A stretch of DNA of 64,000 bases from Thalassolituus hydrocarboniclasticus (lineage in GTDB: Bacteria > Pseudomonadota > Gammaproteobacteria > Pseudomonadales > Oceanobacteraceae): NCBI RefSeq assembly GCF_025345565.1, contig NZ_CP054475.1, forward strand, positions 639,501 to 703,500, given 5' to 3'. Under the pieces are notes generated by a model. The model did no database searches. It worked only from the letters and a program-made list of their open reading frames with translations, and was not told the DNA's origin. Made by a program: the position numbers and the translations under genes. Shown one piece after another: positions 26,171-35,246 of this stretch (positions are counted from its first letter, which is position 1; each line of letters opens with the position of its first letter).

Positions 26171-27829
26171 TTAGGCTGAACTGCCGTCGTTGCAGCAGGA
26201 TTCGTATTCCATATCGAATCCGACATTAAAAACCAGCAACGCCTGACGCTGTTGCTCGGCCAGCCCCGCCAGTTCATGACTGAGCTGCTTGGTCTCGCTG
26301 GCTTTTTCTTCTGTGTGGCGTGATTGTTCTGTGGCCAGTTCGCCGCGGCTCTGAATACTCTGACTCAACTGCAATTGTTCGCCACTGAGGCGCGATACGC
26401 TCTCGCTGGTCTGGCGCATAGCCTCGACCGATTGCTGAATCGCGTTCAGGGCCGTCCCGGCATGCTGCGCATGATTCACCATCTCCTCACTTAAGCGGTT
26501 TACGGTATTCAGCCCGCTGGCGGTGTGGTTAGCGCCCTGTTGCAGGTCGTCCACCAGTTGCTGAATCTCACGGGTAGAGGCCGAGGTACGGCTGGCCAGT
26601 GTGCGTACTTCATCGGCGACCACGGCAAAACCACGCCCCTGTTCACCGGCACGGGCCGCCTCAATTGCGGCGTTCAGCGCCAGCAGGTTGGTCTGCTCAG
26701 CAATGCTGTTGATCACATCCAGCACGCTGCCGATATTTTCCGAATGACGACGCAGTGACTCGGCGTTATCAGCGGCCTGCCGGATTTGTTCGCTGGAGCG
26801 GGCAATGGTGCTGACCAGCTGCTGTACCGTATTACTGCCGTCATCAACTCTGGATGCTGCCTCAAGCGTGGCCTGCTCTGCGCTTTGCGCGACATTGCGG
26901 ACCTCTTCGGCGGCGGCTGCCACCTGTTCCATCTGCTGACCGTTGGTAGTGGCTTCCTGCACCTGCTGCTGTGCAACCTCGCCGGTTTCCTGTGCCAGCT
27001 GCAGCAAGGTTCCGGCAGCACGGCTGAGATGCTGACCGTTGCTGTGCATACCGCCCAGGGTTGATGCCATAGTGCTCAGCATTTTATCGAAGGCCGCGGC
27101 CAGTTCGCCCAGCTCGTCTTTACTGCTTATGCCGGTACGGCGGCTCAGGTCTTTACTCTGTTCGATGGCAATCACATGGTTACGGATGGTCCGTAACGGG
27201 TTAAGAATACGACGGTAACCAAACCAGCCCAGCGCCAGCATTGCGCTGATGGTTACCACCGCCATCAGCGCGATGGTGCGGATGGTGGCGCGGGTGTCGC
27301 TCAGCGCCTGTTGTTGTCCGGCAGCGGCCAGTTCACTTTGCAGGCTGATCAGTTGATCGGTCAGCTGTAGCATGGGCGCCAGTTGTGGGTACATATCCAT
27401 ATCGATATAACCGCCCATGCTGTACGACTCGCGTTCGGCAACAAACTGCTGCAGCCGGGTAATTACCGCCAGTGCTTTGTCGTAAGCACCGGCTTGCCGG
27501 CTGATGGCTTCCTGTTCGGTATTGGTCAGGCCGCTGTTCAGATATTGCTGCCAGTTGTTTTCGATCTGCTCACGTGCCTGCTGCAGCCGCTGGCCTGCGT
27601 CATCCCATAACAGCATCTGCGCGCGGCTCTGATGAGCAACATCCACCACATTAGCGGCATAAGCGCGGCTGATGCCACTCAGCAGCCACACCGGCTGCAT
27701 GCGTTGCTCAAATAAACGGGTGGCGTTATTCACCACCACAGGCATCTGCATCCAGACATAAAAAAACATAATACTGGCCAGCAATGCCGGCAGTGCAGCC
27801 ATCAGAATCAAACGGTGGCGGATTCGCAT
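26171..27829 (-). CDS. Methyl-accepting chemotaxis protein
   Basis: 552 residues. TM1 is at about 8-28, a mostly helical periplasmic sensor (four-helix-bundle style) at about 30-185, and TM2 at about 188-208. HAMP spans about 209-262 ([44 protein letters not shown]). The signalling domain peaks at the hairpin tip [37 protein letters not shown] at about 375-410, identical in style to other MCPs and binding CheA/CheW. No C-terminal CheR-tether pentapeptide is seen. The ligand is not known. It is a single gene on the minus strand. Confidence 0.93.
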   Translation of the reverse strand: MRIRHRLILMAALPALLASIMFFYVWMQMPVVVNNATRLFEQRMQPVWLLSGISRAYAANVVDVAHQSRAQMLLWDDAGQRLQQAREQIENNWQQYLNSGLTNTEQEAISRQAGAYDKALAVITRLQQFVAERESYSMGGYIDMDMYPQLAPMLQLTDQLISLQSELAAAGQQQALSDTRATIRTIALMAVVTISAMLALGWFGYRRILNPLRTIRNHVIAIEQSKDLSRRTGISSKDELGELAAAFDKMLSTMASTLGGMHSNGQHLSRAAGTLLQLAQETGEVAQQQVQEATTNGQQMEQVAAAAEEVRNVAQSAEQATLEAASRVDDGSNTVQQLVSTIARSSEQIRQAADNAESLRRHSENIGSVLDVINSIAEQTNLLALNAAIEAARAGEQGRGFAVVADEVRTLASRTSASTREIQQLVDDLQQGANHTASGLNTVNRLSEEMVNHAQHAGTALNAIQQSVEAMRQTSESVSRLSGEQLQLSQSIQSRGELATEQSRHTEEKASETKQLSHELAGLAEQQRQALLVFNVGFDMEYESCCNDGSSA

Positions 27830-28499
27830 GTAGGTACCCGTATTTAAAAGAGTTCAGAAAGTCCGAGGAAAGAATAGAAGTTACAGGTGCAGCTTTTAGG
27901 CGGGAAATATGAAGGTTTTATGACAATCGGCAGTGTGGCTACAAAGGCGTAACAAGTTTCCTGTTTTTTTATCGCAGCCGTTACCGGAGGTTACCGGGCA
28001 CAACCTGTGGTTACGCAAAGTTGTTGATAAAGGCCAGCGAAAATAAATGCAAATTAAAGCGGGTTATGAGGTGTTTTTTACGGATTCACCTGGCTCCCAC
28101 GCTCTGCGTGGTAGCCCTTGCTGGCACAGTTACATTCCCACGCAGAGCGTAGGAACGAGAAATAACTGGCTGAAAATTCGCTGGACAGATGCTGCAACAA
28201 TCTCATGATTGCCGGTGTCACGGCCACCGATGCTGGCGCTGACAGCCGGCTGTCAGGTCGGGGCTGCGTTTTTCCACACCCGTCGCCGTCATTTTACCGC
28301 GGAGCAACTTTACCGCGGAGCACTGGCGGCAGGATGTGTTACGGCCCTGATTGTTCTGTGGGACTGATTGTTCTGTAGGTATGGCAACGCGGCTCAGCGT
28401 TATTCTTATCGGGCTGATAACCAATCAGTATTGGCCGAACAGGCTCTGCTTCTTTATGGTCAAAGGATACAGACCGTATTAATGACAGAGGAATACAGC
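27830..28499. other. Repeat-bearing intergenic region between the MCP gene and fumC
   Basis: No gene is supported. It contains a dispersed-type palindrome pair (28094-28155), a perfect 18-base palindrome CTGACAGCCGGCTGTCAG at 28239-28256, two copies of TTTACCGCGGAGCA (28293-28306 and 28309-28322), and two adjacent 17-base copies beginning CTGATTGTTCTGT (28347-28363 and 28364-28380). The fumC promoter must lie in its right part. Confidence 0.6.
28094..28155. repeat. Dispersed palindromic repeat (CCCACGCTCTGCGTGG type)
   Basis: CCCACGCTCTGCGTGG near 28096-28111 and its reverse counterpart CCCACGCAGAGCGTAGG near 28137-28153 form an inverted pair. The CCACGCTCTGCGTGG core resembles an extragenic palindrome known from many proteobacteria. 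It is either a mobile small repeat or the remnant of one. Confidence 0.6.
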
Positions 28500-29873
28500 A
28501 TGAGTGACTTCCGCAGCGAACGCGACAGCATGGGCGAGTTACAGGTACCGGCTGATGCTCTCTACGGTGCCCAGACCCAGCGGGCGATCAATAATTTTCC
28601 GGTCAGTGGTCAGACTCTGCCCGAGCCATTTATCCGTGCACTGTTGCTGGTAAAAGCTGCCGCAGCGCGCGCCAACAGTAAGCTGGGTGAGCTGGATCAG
28701 GATATCGCCGTCGCCATTGAGCAGGCGGTGCAGTCGCTGCTGCAGAGTCCTGACATGATGCAGCACTTTCCGCTGGACGTATTTCAGACCGGTTCCGGCA
28801 CCAGCTCCAATATGAATGCCAACGAAGTGCTGGCCACGCTGGCCGCCCGCGCATTGCAGAAAACGGTCAGCCCGAACGATCACGTTAATGCCGGACAGAG
28901 CAGTAACGACAGTATTCCCTCGGCGATTCATATCAGTGCCGCTTTATTGTTGCAGCAGCAATTATTACCGGCGCTGGAGCATCTGCAGCAAAGTATCGAA
29001 CGCAAAGCCGTGAGCCTTGCGCATATTGTTAAAACCGGTCGCACCCATTTAATGGATGCCATGCCGTTGCGTATGGATCAGAGTCTGAACAGCTGGGCTA
29101 CACAGATTGCGCAGAATATTCACGCCTTAAAAATGCAGCAGCCGGCGATTCAGTCACTGGCACAGGGCGGTACCGCCATCGGTACCGGGGTGAATGCCCA
29201 TGCACAGTTTGCCGGTGCGTTCTGTGCCGAATTATCGGTATTAACCGGCATGATTTTTACCCCGGCAGACAATCCCTTTACTCATATCGCGACCCAGGAT
29301 ATTGCCGTGGCCTTGTCGGGCCAGTTAAAAACCTGTGCGGTTTCATTAATGAAAGTCGCCAATGATTTACGCTGGATGAATTCCGGGCCGTTAGCCGGAT
29401 TGGGCGAAATTGAATTACCGGCACTGCAACCCGGCTCGTCTATTATGCCGGGCAAAGTAAATCCGGTAATTCCGGAAGCTGTGGCGATGGTCTGTGCGCA
29501 GGTGATCGGTAACGACAGCGCGATTACCATTGCCGGTCAGTCCGGTAATTTCGAGTTAAATGTTATGCTGCCGCTGGTGGCGCGTAATTTGTGTGAAAGT
29601 CTGAGCCTGCTGGCCAATGTCAGTCGTTTACTGGCCGATAACGCCATCAGCGGTTTTAAGGTAAACGAAGATAATCTGAATAAAGCGCTGGCACGTAACC
29701 CGATTCTGGTAACCGCATTAAATCCGGTAATCGGTTATTTAAAAGCCGCCGAAATCGCCAAACAGGCGTATAAAGAAAACCGCCCGGTGATTGATGTAGC
29801 ACTGGAACATACCGATTTAAGCCGGGAAGAGCTGGAGCGTCTGCTCGACCCGAAGCTGTTAACAGGTAAGTGA
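28500..29873 (+). CDS. fumC: Class II fumarase
   Basis: 457 residues from ATG 28500, which follows AGAGGA. It hydrates fumarate to L-malate in the TCA cycle without an iron-sulfur cluster. The fumarase/aspartase signature GSSIMPGKVNPV carries the catalytic serine loop. RSERDSMGELQVPADALYGAQTQRA, TGSGTSSNMNANEV and AGQSSNDSIPSAIHI are the other conserved substrate-binding blocks. The length is close to that of E. coli FumC. The longer upstream frame to 28368 covers the tandem repeats and is unlikely to be translated. The gene is not in an obvious operon. Confidence 0.95.
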   Translation: MSDFRSERDSMGELQVPADALYGAQTQRAINNFPVSGQTLPEPFIRALLLVKAAAARANSKLGELDQDIAVAIEQAVQSLLQSPDMMQHFPLDVFQTGSGTSSNMNANEVLATLAARALQKTVSPNDHVNAGQSSNDSIPSAIHISAALLLQQQLLPALEHLQQSIERKAVSLAHIVKTGRTHLMDAMPLRMDQSLNSWATQIAQNIHALKMQQPAIQSLAQGGTAIGTGVNAHAQFAGAFCAELSVLTGMIFTPADNPFTHIATQDIAVALSGQLKTCAVSLMKVANDLRWMNSGPLAGLGEIELPALQPGSSIMPGKVNPVIPEAVAMVCAQVIGNDSAITIAGQSGNFELNVMLPLVARNLCESLSLLANVSRLLADNAISGFKVNEDNLNKALARNPILVTALNPVIGYLKAAEIAKQAYKENRPVIDVALEHTDLSREELERLLDPKLLTGK

Positions 29874-29927
29874 GCGTTTAAATCTGCGCGGCATATTCAT
29901 AGCCGCGCCAGTTATTTTCAGCGTTTT

Positions 29928-31346
29928 TTATGCTTGCTGAAAACCATAAAAACTTCCCAGTCCGAGCATCTGCGTCAGCTCATCCAGAGCATTCCGTGAT
30001 TCATCAAACAGGGCCGGGTCGGCCAGATCCGCAGGCACTAATTCGTCGCGGTAATGGCGTTTTACCCAATCCTGTAAGCTATTGATTTTTTCGTCGCTGA
30101 GCATAAAGGCCGGATTTACCGCCGCCCGTTCGCGGGCCGTTAATATCACCCGCAAACGTAAGCAGGCCGGGCCGCCGCCGTTACTCATACTCTGGCGTAC
30201 ATCGACAAACTGCACCTGACGGATAGGCTGGCTGTGATCGGTCAGCAGTTCATTCAGATAGGTTTTTACGGCCTGATTATCGGCGCATTCTGAAGGGGCA
30301 ATTAAACACATGTTATTCATATCGGCGCTGCCGTCAGCGTTCATGGCGGCCAGCAACTGGCTGTTAAATAAATAACTGCTGATGGCGTCACTGAGGCTGA
30401 CTTTGCTGGCCGGTACGCACAGACTTTGCAGTGGCAGCCACTGATTTAATTCACCGAAGGCGCGGTCGCGTGCTTTGTCTTCGTAAGCCTGCTCATGAAA
30501 AAACATCAGCGGCCCATTCCCCACAGCCACTACATCGTTATGAAACGCACCGGCATTAATCGCATGGCGGCTCTGCTGTAAAAAAACGGCATGGCGCAGA
30601 CCGTGCTGGCGGGCGATGGCTTCGCAGGCTTCACGGCTCTGGCGTGCCGGAAAGGTCAGGGCGGCGAGGTCGGTATTGGTATCACGGCCATACACAAATA
30701 AGCCCACCCCCGGGCTCTGATAATCAGCACTCAGGCGGGTGTGGTTGGCCGCACCTTCGTCGGCAAAGCGGTGAATCGCCGGTAACGCCGGATGCACAGC
30801 AAAGCGTTCTTTATCAGGGAACATGGCATTTAAAGTAACGAAGGTCTGTTCATGTTCGATGGCGCGGTGGGCGGTGGTGAGCAGGTTGGCCGGGGTAAAG
30901 TGCACCCGGCCGTCGTTGCTGTCGGCGGATGGTGTGACGGTAGCGGCATTGGCGGCCCACATGGAGGAGGCGGAATACACCATCGACAACAGCGCCGGAG
31001 CTTCTTTCGCAGCGCGGTTCAGCAGCTGGTGATCGCTGCCGCTGAAGCCCAGGCGGCGCAGCACGCTCAGATCGGGGCGCATCTGCGGTGGCATAAAGCC
31101 CTGTGGATAACCCATGTTCAGCAGCGTGCGCATTTTCTCCAGCCCCTGTAATGCCGCCTGTTTCGGACTGGAACGGCTCAGGGCATTACGGCTGGAGGCC
31201 AGGTTACCGCTGGCAAGGCCGCCGTAATGGTGAGTCGGGCCGATCAGCCCGTCAAAGTTAACTTCCTGCACGGTCTGTTGAGCCTGTTGTTCCTGTTCCT
31301 GTTGTTCCTGAGCAGTCTGGGCAGTCTGGGCAGTCTGGGTGTTCAT
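29928..31346 (-). CDS. astB: N-succinylarginine dihydrolase
   Basis: 472 residues. Second step of the arginine succinyltransferase pathway: succinylarginine to succinylornithine, CO2 and two ammonia. The core starts EVNFDGLIGPTHHYGGLASGN, the usual beginning of AstB, and the guanidino-modifying fold continues with HNDVVAVGN and MSNGGGPACLRLRV, which contains the active-site Cys. Ahead of the core are about 27 extra residues made of QTA and QEQ repeats. The start is supported by an ATGA overlap with astD. It is the last gene of the operon M20 hydrolase-astA-astD-astB. Confidence 0.95.
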   Translation of the reverse strand: MNTQTAQTAQTAQEQQEQEQQAQQTVQEVNFDGLIGPTHHYGGLASGNLASSRNALSRSSPKQAALQGLEKMRTLLNMGYPQGFMPPQMRPDLSVLRRLGFSGSDHQLLNRAAKEAPALLSMVYSASSMWAANAATVTPSADSNDGRVHFTPANLLTTAHRAIEHEQTFVTLNAMFPDKERFAVHPALPAIHRFADEGAANHTRLSADYQSPGVGLFVYGRDTNTDLAALTFPARQSREACEAIARQHGLRHAVFLQQSRHAINAGAFHNDVVAVGNGPLMFFHEQAYEDKARDRAFGELNQWLPLQSLCVPASKVSLSDAISSYLFNSQLLAAMNADGSADMNNMCLIAPSECADNQAVKTYLNELLTDHSQPIRQVQFVDVRQSMSNGGGPACLRLRVILTARERAAVNPAFMLSDEKINSLQDWVKRHYRDELVPADLADPALFDESRNALDELTQMLGLGSFYGFQQA

Positions 31347-32785
31347 GGACGGAAACCTGTACCTGAAGGGGAAACGTAATCGCGGGTTAACGGACCTGTG
31401 CTGATGGCCTGTGGCCAGGCGCAGTAATCGGCGGCATAGAAGGCGCTGGGGCGGTGGTTGCCGCTGGCACCGATACCGCCGAACGGCAGCGCGCTGGAGG
31501 CTCCGGCGGTCGGTGCGTTGATGCTGATAACCCCGGCGCGGATCTGCGCGCGGAACAGCTCCTGCTGTTGTGGATCATCGCTGATTAAACCGGCGGCCAG
31601 ACCAAAGCGGCTGTTGTTGGCCAGCTGCATAGCGTCGTCAAAGCGGGTCGTGCGGTACAGCTGCAGCAGCGGGCCGAACCATTCTTCATCCGGCGCGGGC
31701 TGCGCACCGGTCATATCGATCAGCCCTGGCGACAGTAAAAAACCGGCGCTGCCAATGGCGCTCATACTCAGTAATGCTTTACCGCCGAGGCTGATTAACT
31801 GTTGTTGCGCGGCCAGTAATTGCTGCTGCGCGCGGGCGCTGATTACCGGCCCGTAAAACGCCTGCTCATCACCTTGGGGTTGCAGAATCAGCCGCGCACA
31901 GAGTGCCAGCAGTGCCTGAACTATGGCGTCAGTTTGTGCTTCTGTCCCCGTCAGAATCAGGCGCCGGGCGCAGGTGCAGCGTTGTCCGGCGCTGATAAAA
32001 GCGCTGCGCACAATCAGCTCGGCGGCGTGTTGCGCATGCACATTGCCATCGACAATTAACGGATTGTTGCCACCCATCTCCAGCGCCAGTAAGACTTCCG
32101 GACGGCCGCCAAACTGCTGATGCAGCAGGCGCCCGGTATTTGAGGAACCGGTAAACAGCAGGCCATCAATCGGCTGCTGCGCCAGAGCTTCGCCAACCGC
32201 ACGCCCGCCCTGCAGCAGATTCAGTACGCCGGTCGGGAGACCGGCGGCCTGCCACAGTTCTGCGGTTTTTTCGGCGCATAACGGCGTCTCTTCGCTGGGT
32301 TTAAAGACCAGGGTGTTACCGGCCAGCAGCGCCGGCACAATATGGCCATTGGGCAGGTGGCCGGGAAAATTATAAGGGCCGAATACGGCCATCACGCCGT
32401 GGGCATGATGCTGCAGACCGGGCTTGTCGTTGCCGGTGCGCTGCTGATAGGCGCGGATGCTGATATCAACCTTGTTGATCATGGCGCTGACTTCGGTAAG
32501 AGCTTCCCAGTGTGGCTTGCCGGTTTCCAGGCTGATGGTGCCGGCCAAAGCGTCCTGTTGCTGCTGTAGCTGTGCGGCAAAGGCCTGCAGTATCTGCAGG
32601 CGCGGCTCAAAACCCAGAGCGGCCCAGGCCGGTTGGGCGGTGCGGGCGGCGGCAACGGCAGCAACAACCTGAGCGGCGCTGGCGCTGGCTTTACGCCAGA
32701 GCGGTGTGGCGTCGGCCGGGTTTAAGGATTCAAACTCCGGGCCTTCGCCCGCAAGCCACTGGCCATTGATTAACAGGCTCATCAT
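31343..32785 (-). CDS. astD: Succinylglutamate semialdehyde dehydrogenase
   Basis: 480 residues, NAD-dependent aldehyde dehydrogenase that oxidises N-succinylglutamate 5-semialdehyde to N-succinylglutamate. The general-base motif is LALEMGGNNPLIV and the catalytic Cys lies in SAGQRCTCARRLIL. FGPYNFPGHLPNGHIVPALLAGNT is the cofactor region typical of AstD. Both ends overlap neighbours by four bases, so translation is coupled to astA upstream and astB downstream. Confidence 0.95.
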   Translation of the reverse strand: MMSLLINGQWLAGEGPEFESLNPADATPLWRKASASAAQVVAAVAAARTAQPAWAALGFEPRLQILQAFAAQLQQQQDALAGTISLETGKPHWEALTEVSAMINKVDISIRAYQQRTGNDKPGLQHHAHGVMAVFGPYNFPGHLPNGHIVPALLAGNTLVFKPSEETPLCAEKTAELWQAAGLPTGVLNLLQGGRAVGEALAQQPIDGLLFTGSSNTGRLLHQQFGGRPEVLLALEMGGNNPLIVDGNVHAQHAAELIVRSAFISAGQRCTCARRLILTGTEAQTDAIVQALLALCARLILQPQGDEQAFYGPVISARAQQQLLAAQQQLISLGGKALLSMSAIGSAGFLLSPGLIDMTGAQPAPDEEWFGPLLQLYRTTRFDDAMQLANNSRFGLAAGLISDDPQQQELFRAQIRAGVISINAPTAGASSALPFGGIGASGNHRPSAFYAADYCAWPQAISTGPLTRDYVSPSGTGFRP

Positions 32786-33828
32786 GCCCCCAGCTGTTCC
32801 GGGATAAAGGCCAGTGGCTGGCCGGGTTGTACGCCCAGATGACCCAGAGCACTGGCGCTCAGAGCCAGCCGCTGCTGGCCGTTTTGCGCTATCAGTTGCG
32901 CTTCGGTACAGATCACGCGGAACTGCTGCCAGCTGGGGTTGGCGATGATCAGTGACTGACTGTCATCGGCGTCTTCATCGTCGCTGGTGTCGGCGCAGAG
33001 CGCACTGCTCAGCTGGCGGATAGCGCGTACGCTGCGGATATTGCTCAGCTCGGCGCGCATCAATGGCCCGGCGTCGAAGATATCCACCACCCGGTCGTAG
33101 CTGAAACCTTCCAGCTCCAGCAGCTGTTTGGCGCGCCGGCCGGCGTCGGCGGGCTTGCCGATAACGGCCTGTGCTGCTTCCGGCAGCAGGCTGGTATAGA
33201 TCGGGTATTTGGGCATCAGCTCGGTAATAAACTGATTGGAGCCGATGCCGCACAGGGTGTCGGCCTCATCGAATTCCATCTGAAAAAAGTGGCGGCCAAT
33301 GGCATCCCAGAACGGGCTGTTGCCCTGTTCGTCGGTCCAGCCGCGCAGCTCGGCGATAACCGACTCGGCAAAGCGTCCGGCAAACAGCCCCATCAGCAGA
33401 TAACGCGAGCGTGCCAGCCAGTGGCCGTTGCCACGGTAGGCGGGGTCAAGAAACAGCGCGCCGACTTCGGAGCAGTCGGTGTAGTCGTTGGTCAGGTGCA
33501 GCAGCTGGCTGCGGACCTGCTTATTCAGCGAGTGGGAATGGTGGGTCAGGCTCATCAGACGGTAGGCATAGAACGCCTGACGCGCACCGGTCATGGCGTG
33601 TACGCCGGCGGTGCCGACCACCTTGTTGTGGCGGCTGTCTTCCATTACCAGAAAAAAGAAGTCGTCGCGGTGTTTGTCCTGACGTTCGAAGCTGTCACAG
33701 GACAGCTGAATCCGGTCGAGCAGGGCGCCTTCGTCCTGCGGCAGTGAGGTCATACCTTCACCGGCTTTTTCTGCCAGCTCCAGCAGGTCGTGTACATCAG
33801 CGGCGATGGCCGGCCGGACAATCAGCAT
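32782..33828 (-). CDS. astA: Arginine N-succinyltransferase
   Basis: 348 residues. First step of the pathway: succinyl-CoA plus arginine to N-succinylarginine. The N-terminus MLIVRPAIAADVHDLLELAEKAGEGMTSLP and YRLMSLTHHSHSLNKQV, followed by ALFLDPAYRGNGHWLARSRYLLMG (acyl-CoA-binding GNAT-like loop), are typical of AstA/AruF/AruG. Only one copy is present, whereas pseudomonads carry two subunit genes. It overlaps the upstream M20 gene by seven bases and astD by four. Confidence 0.94.
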   Translation of the reverse strand: MLIVRPAIAADVHDLLELAEKAGEGMTSLPQDEGALLDRIQLSCDSFERQDKHRDDFFFLVMEDSRHNKVVGTAGVHAMTGARQAFYAYRLMSLTHHSHSLNKQVRSQLLHLTNDYTDCSEVGALFLDPAYRGNGHWLARSRYLLMGLFAGRFAESVIAELRGWTDEQGNSPFWDAIGRHFFQMEFDEADTLCGIGSNQFITELMPKYPIYTSLLPEAAQAVIGKPADAGRRAKQLLELEGFSYDRVVDIFDAGPLMRAELSNIRSVRAIRQLSSALCADTSDDEDADDSQSLIIANPSWQQFRVICTEAQLIAQNGQQRLALSASALGHLGVQPGQPLAFIPEQLGA

Positions 33829-35087
33829 AAGGCAGGGTTCTCCTTGTCAGGGTTAGACAGCTTCCGTTCAATCAGAGTTTGTTGAATCAGCTTTTCGATA
33901 AAGACCACCGTCAGCGCCGCGCGTTCGGCAAAACTGTCGGTGCAGGCGTATTCCTGTTCGGTATGAATATTGGCACCGCGCACCCCGAGGGTGTCTATAT
34001 TGGCAAGACCTGCGGCGGCCAGATTATTGCCCTCGCAGCAGCCGCCGGTGGCAACCCAGCGGATATCCAGACCCAGCTCAGCACCGCATTCATGCAGCAG
34101 GCTGAACAGCGCCTGCTGGCGCTCGTTCATCGGCTTGGGCGGGCGGTTAAAGTGGCCGTGCAGGGTCAGCTCGCAGCCACTGCTGGCCTGCACTTTTTGA
34201 ACGATCTGCTGCATCTGTTGTTCAAGCACGGCCATCTGTGAGGCTTCATCCATGCGGACATTAAACCGGCAGATGCACTGATCCGGCACCACATTCACCG
34301 CGCCGCCACCGCTGATCTGGCCAATGTTGACGGTAATGCCCTGTTGCTGATCGCTGAGCTGTGCCAGTAGCCGTGCGGCATCGGCAATGGCCAGCACGGC
34401 ATTGCGGCCGGAAAAGAAATCGCGTCCGGCATGGGTGCTGTGACCACGGGCGCTGAGGGTAAAGTTGCCGCTGCCTTTGCGCGCTCCGGCCAGCGTGCCG
34501 TCTTCCAGCGCTGGCTCGTAGGTCATGCCGACATGGGCCTGAGTGGCCAGTTCGGCCAATACTGGTGCAGACGATGGCGAGCCGATTTCTTCGTCGGGGG
34601 AGATGGCGAGGGTAAAACCAAAGTGATCTTTTAATGGTGACTGCTGCAGCCAGCGCAGGGCTTCGGCCAGCATCACCAGTCCGCCTTTCATATCGGCGGT
34701 GCCGGGGCCGTGCAGGCGGTTAGCGCGGATTTCGCATTGGTTAAATGCGCTGTTGGCCGGAAAGACGGTGTCGCTGTGGCCGGTAAACAGAATCTGCAGC
34801 GCGGCGTCGGGGCGGGCGCGGAAGATCTGCATCGGTGCGCAGGGGGATTCGAGCAGGCTGCCGTTATCGGCAATCTGGCTGAGGGGCGCCAGCTCACGGT
34901 ATTCCACTGCATCGGATAGCGGCGCGAACAGCTGATGCAGGCCAGCCTGTACCTGACGGATGCCGCTCAGGTGGCGGCTGCCGGAGTTGATTTCACATAA
35001 CGCCCGCAGAGTATCGATCATACTGCCGGTGCGGGCTTCCAGTGCGGCCAGCAGCGCCTGCCGCTCAGCATTGCCTGTGAGGGGCAT
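33822..35087 (-). CDS. M20-family metallohydrolase heading the ast operon
   Basis: 421 residues from ATG 35087, which sits behind a near-consensus AAGGAGG. Zinc-binding residues of the M20 family are in place: His in FTGHSDTVFP, bridging Asp in GPGTADMKGG, the Glu pair in ISPDEEIGS and the last His in GANIHTEQEYA. The dimerisation domain sits between about 195 and 310. The closest type is glutamate carboxypeptidase/acetylornithine deacetylase/DapE-like. It is the first gene of the ast operon and no astE is seen, so it may remove succinate from N-succinylglutamate. That function is inferred from position and from M20 chemistry, not shown. Confidence 0.85.
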   Translation of the reverse strand: MPLTGNAERQALLAALEARTGSMIDTLRALCEINSGSRHLSGIRQVQAGLHQLFAPLSDAVEYRELAPLSQIADNGSLLESPCAPMQIFRARPDAALQILFTGHSDTVFPANSAFNQCEIRANRLHGPGTADMKGGLVMLAEALRWLQQSPLKDHFGFTLAISPDEEIGSPSSAPVLAELATQAHVGMTYEPALEDGTLAGARKGSGNFTLSARGHSTHAGRDFFSGRNAVLAIADAARLLAQLSDQQQGITVNIGQISGGGAVNVVPDQCICRFNVRMDEASQMAVLEQQMQQIVQKVQASSGCELTLHGHFNRPPKPMNERQQALFSLLHECGAELGLDIRWVATGGCCEGNNLAAAGLANIDTLGVRGANIHTEQEYACTDSFAERAALTVVFIEKLIQQTLIERKLSNPDKENPALC

Positions 35088-35246
35088 ATACGCCTCCTTC
35101 ATTCGTCCTGTGACAGGTATAGCATTAACGCATCGGCAATGACCATTACCGCAATCCGTTTACTTTCTCAGAAGCGGATTACACTGAAAATACAGCCTGA
35201 CCGGTTTGTCTGTTTTTATGCGCTTTAAAAATTAAAGGAGTGCCTT

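Noticed and set aside
28368-28499. Upstream extension of fumC
   Set aside because: It covers a tandem repeat, and the AGAGGA-led ATG at 28500 matches the family start.
30600-31160. Plus-strand frames opposite astB
   Set aside because: Antisense shadows of a well-conserved enzyme.
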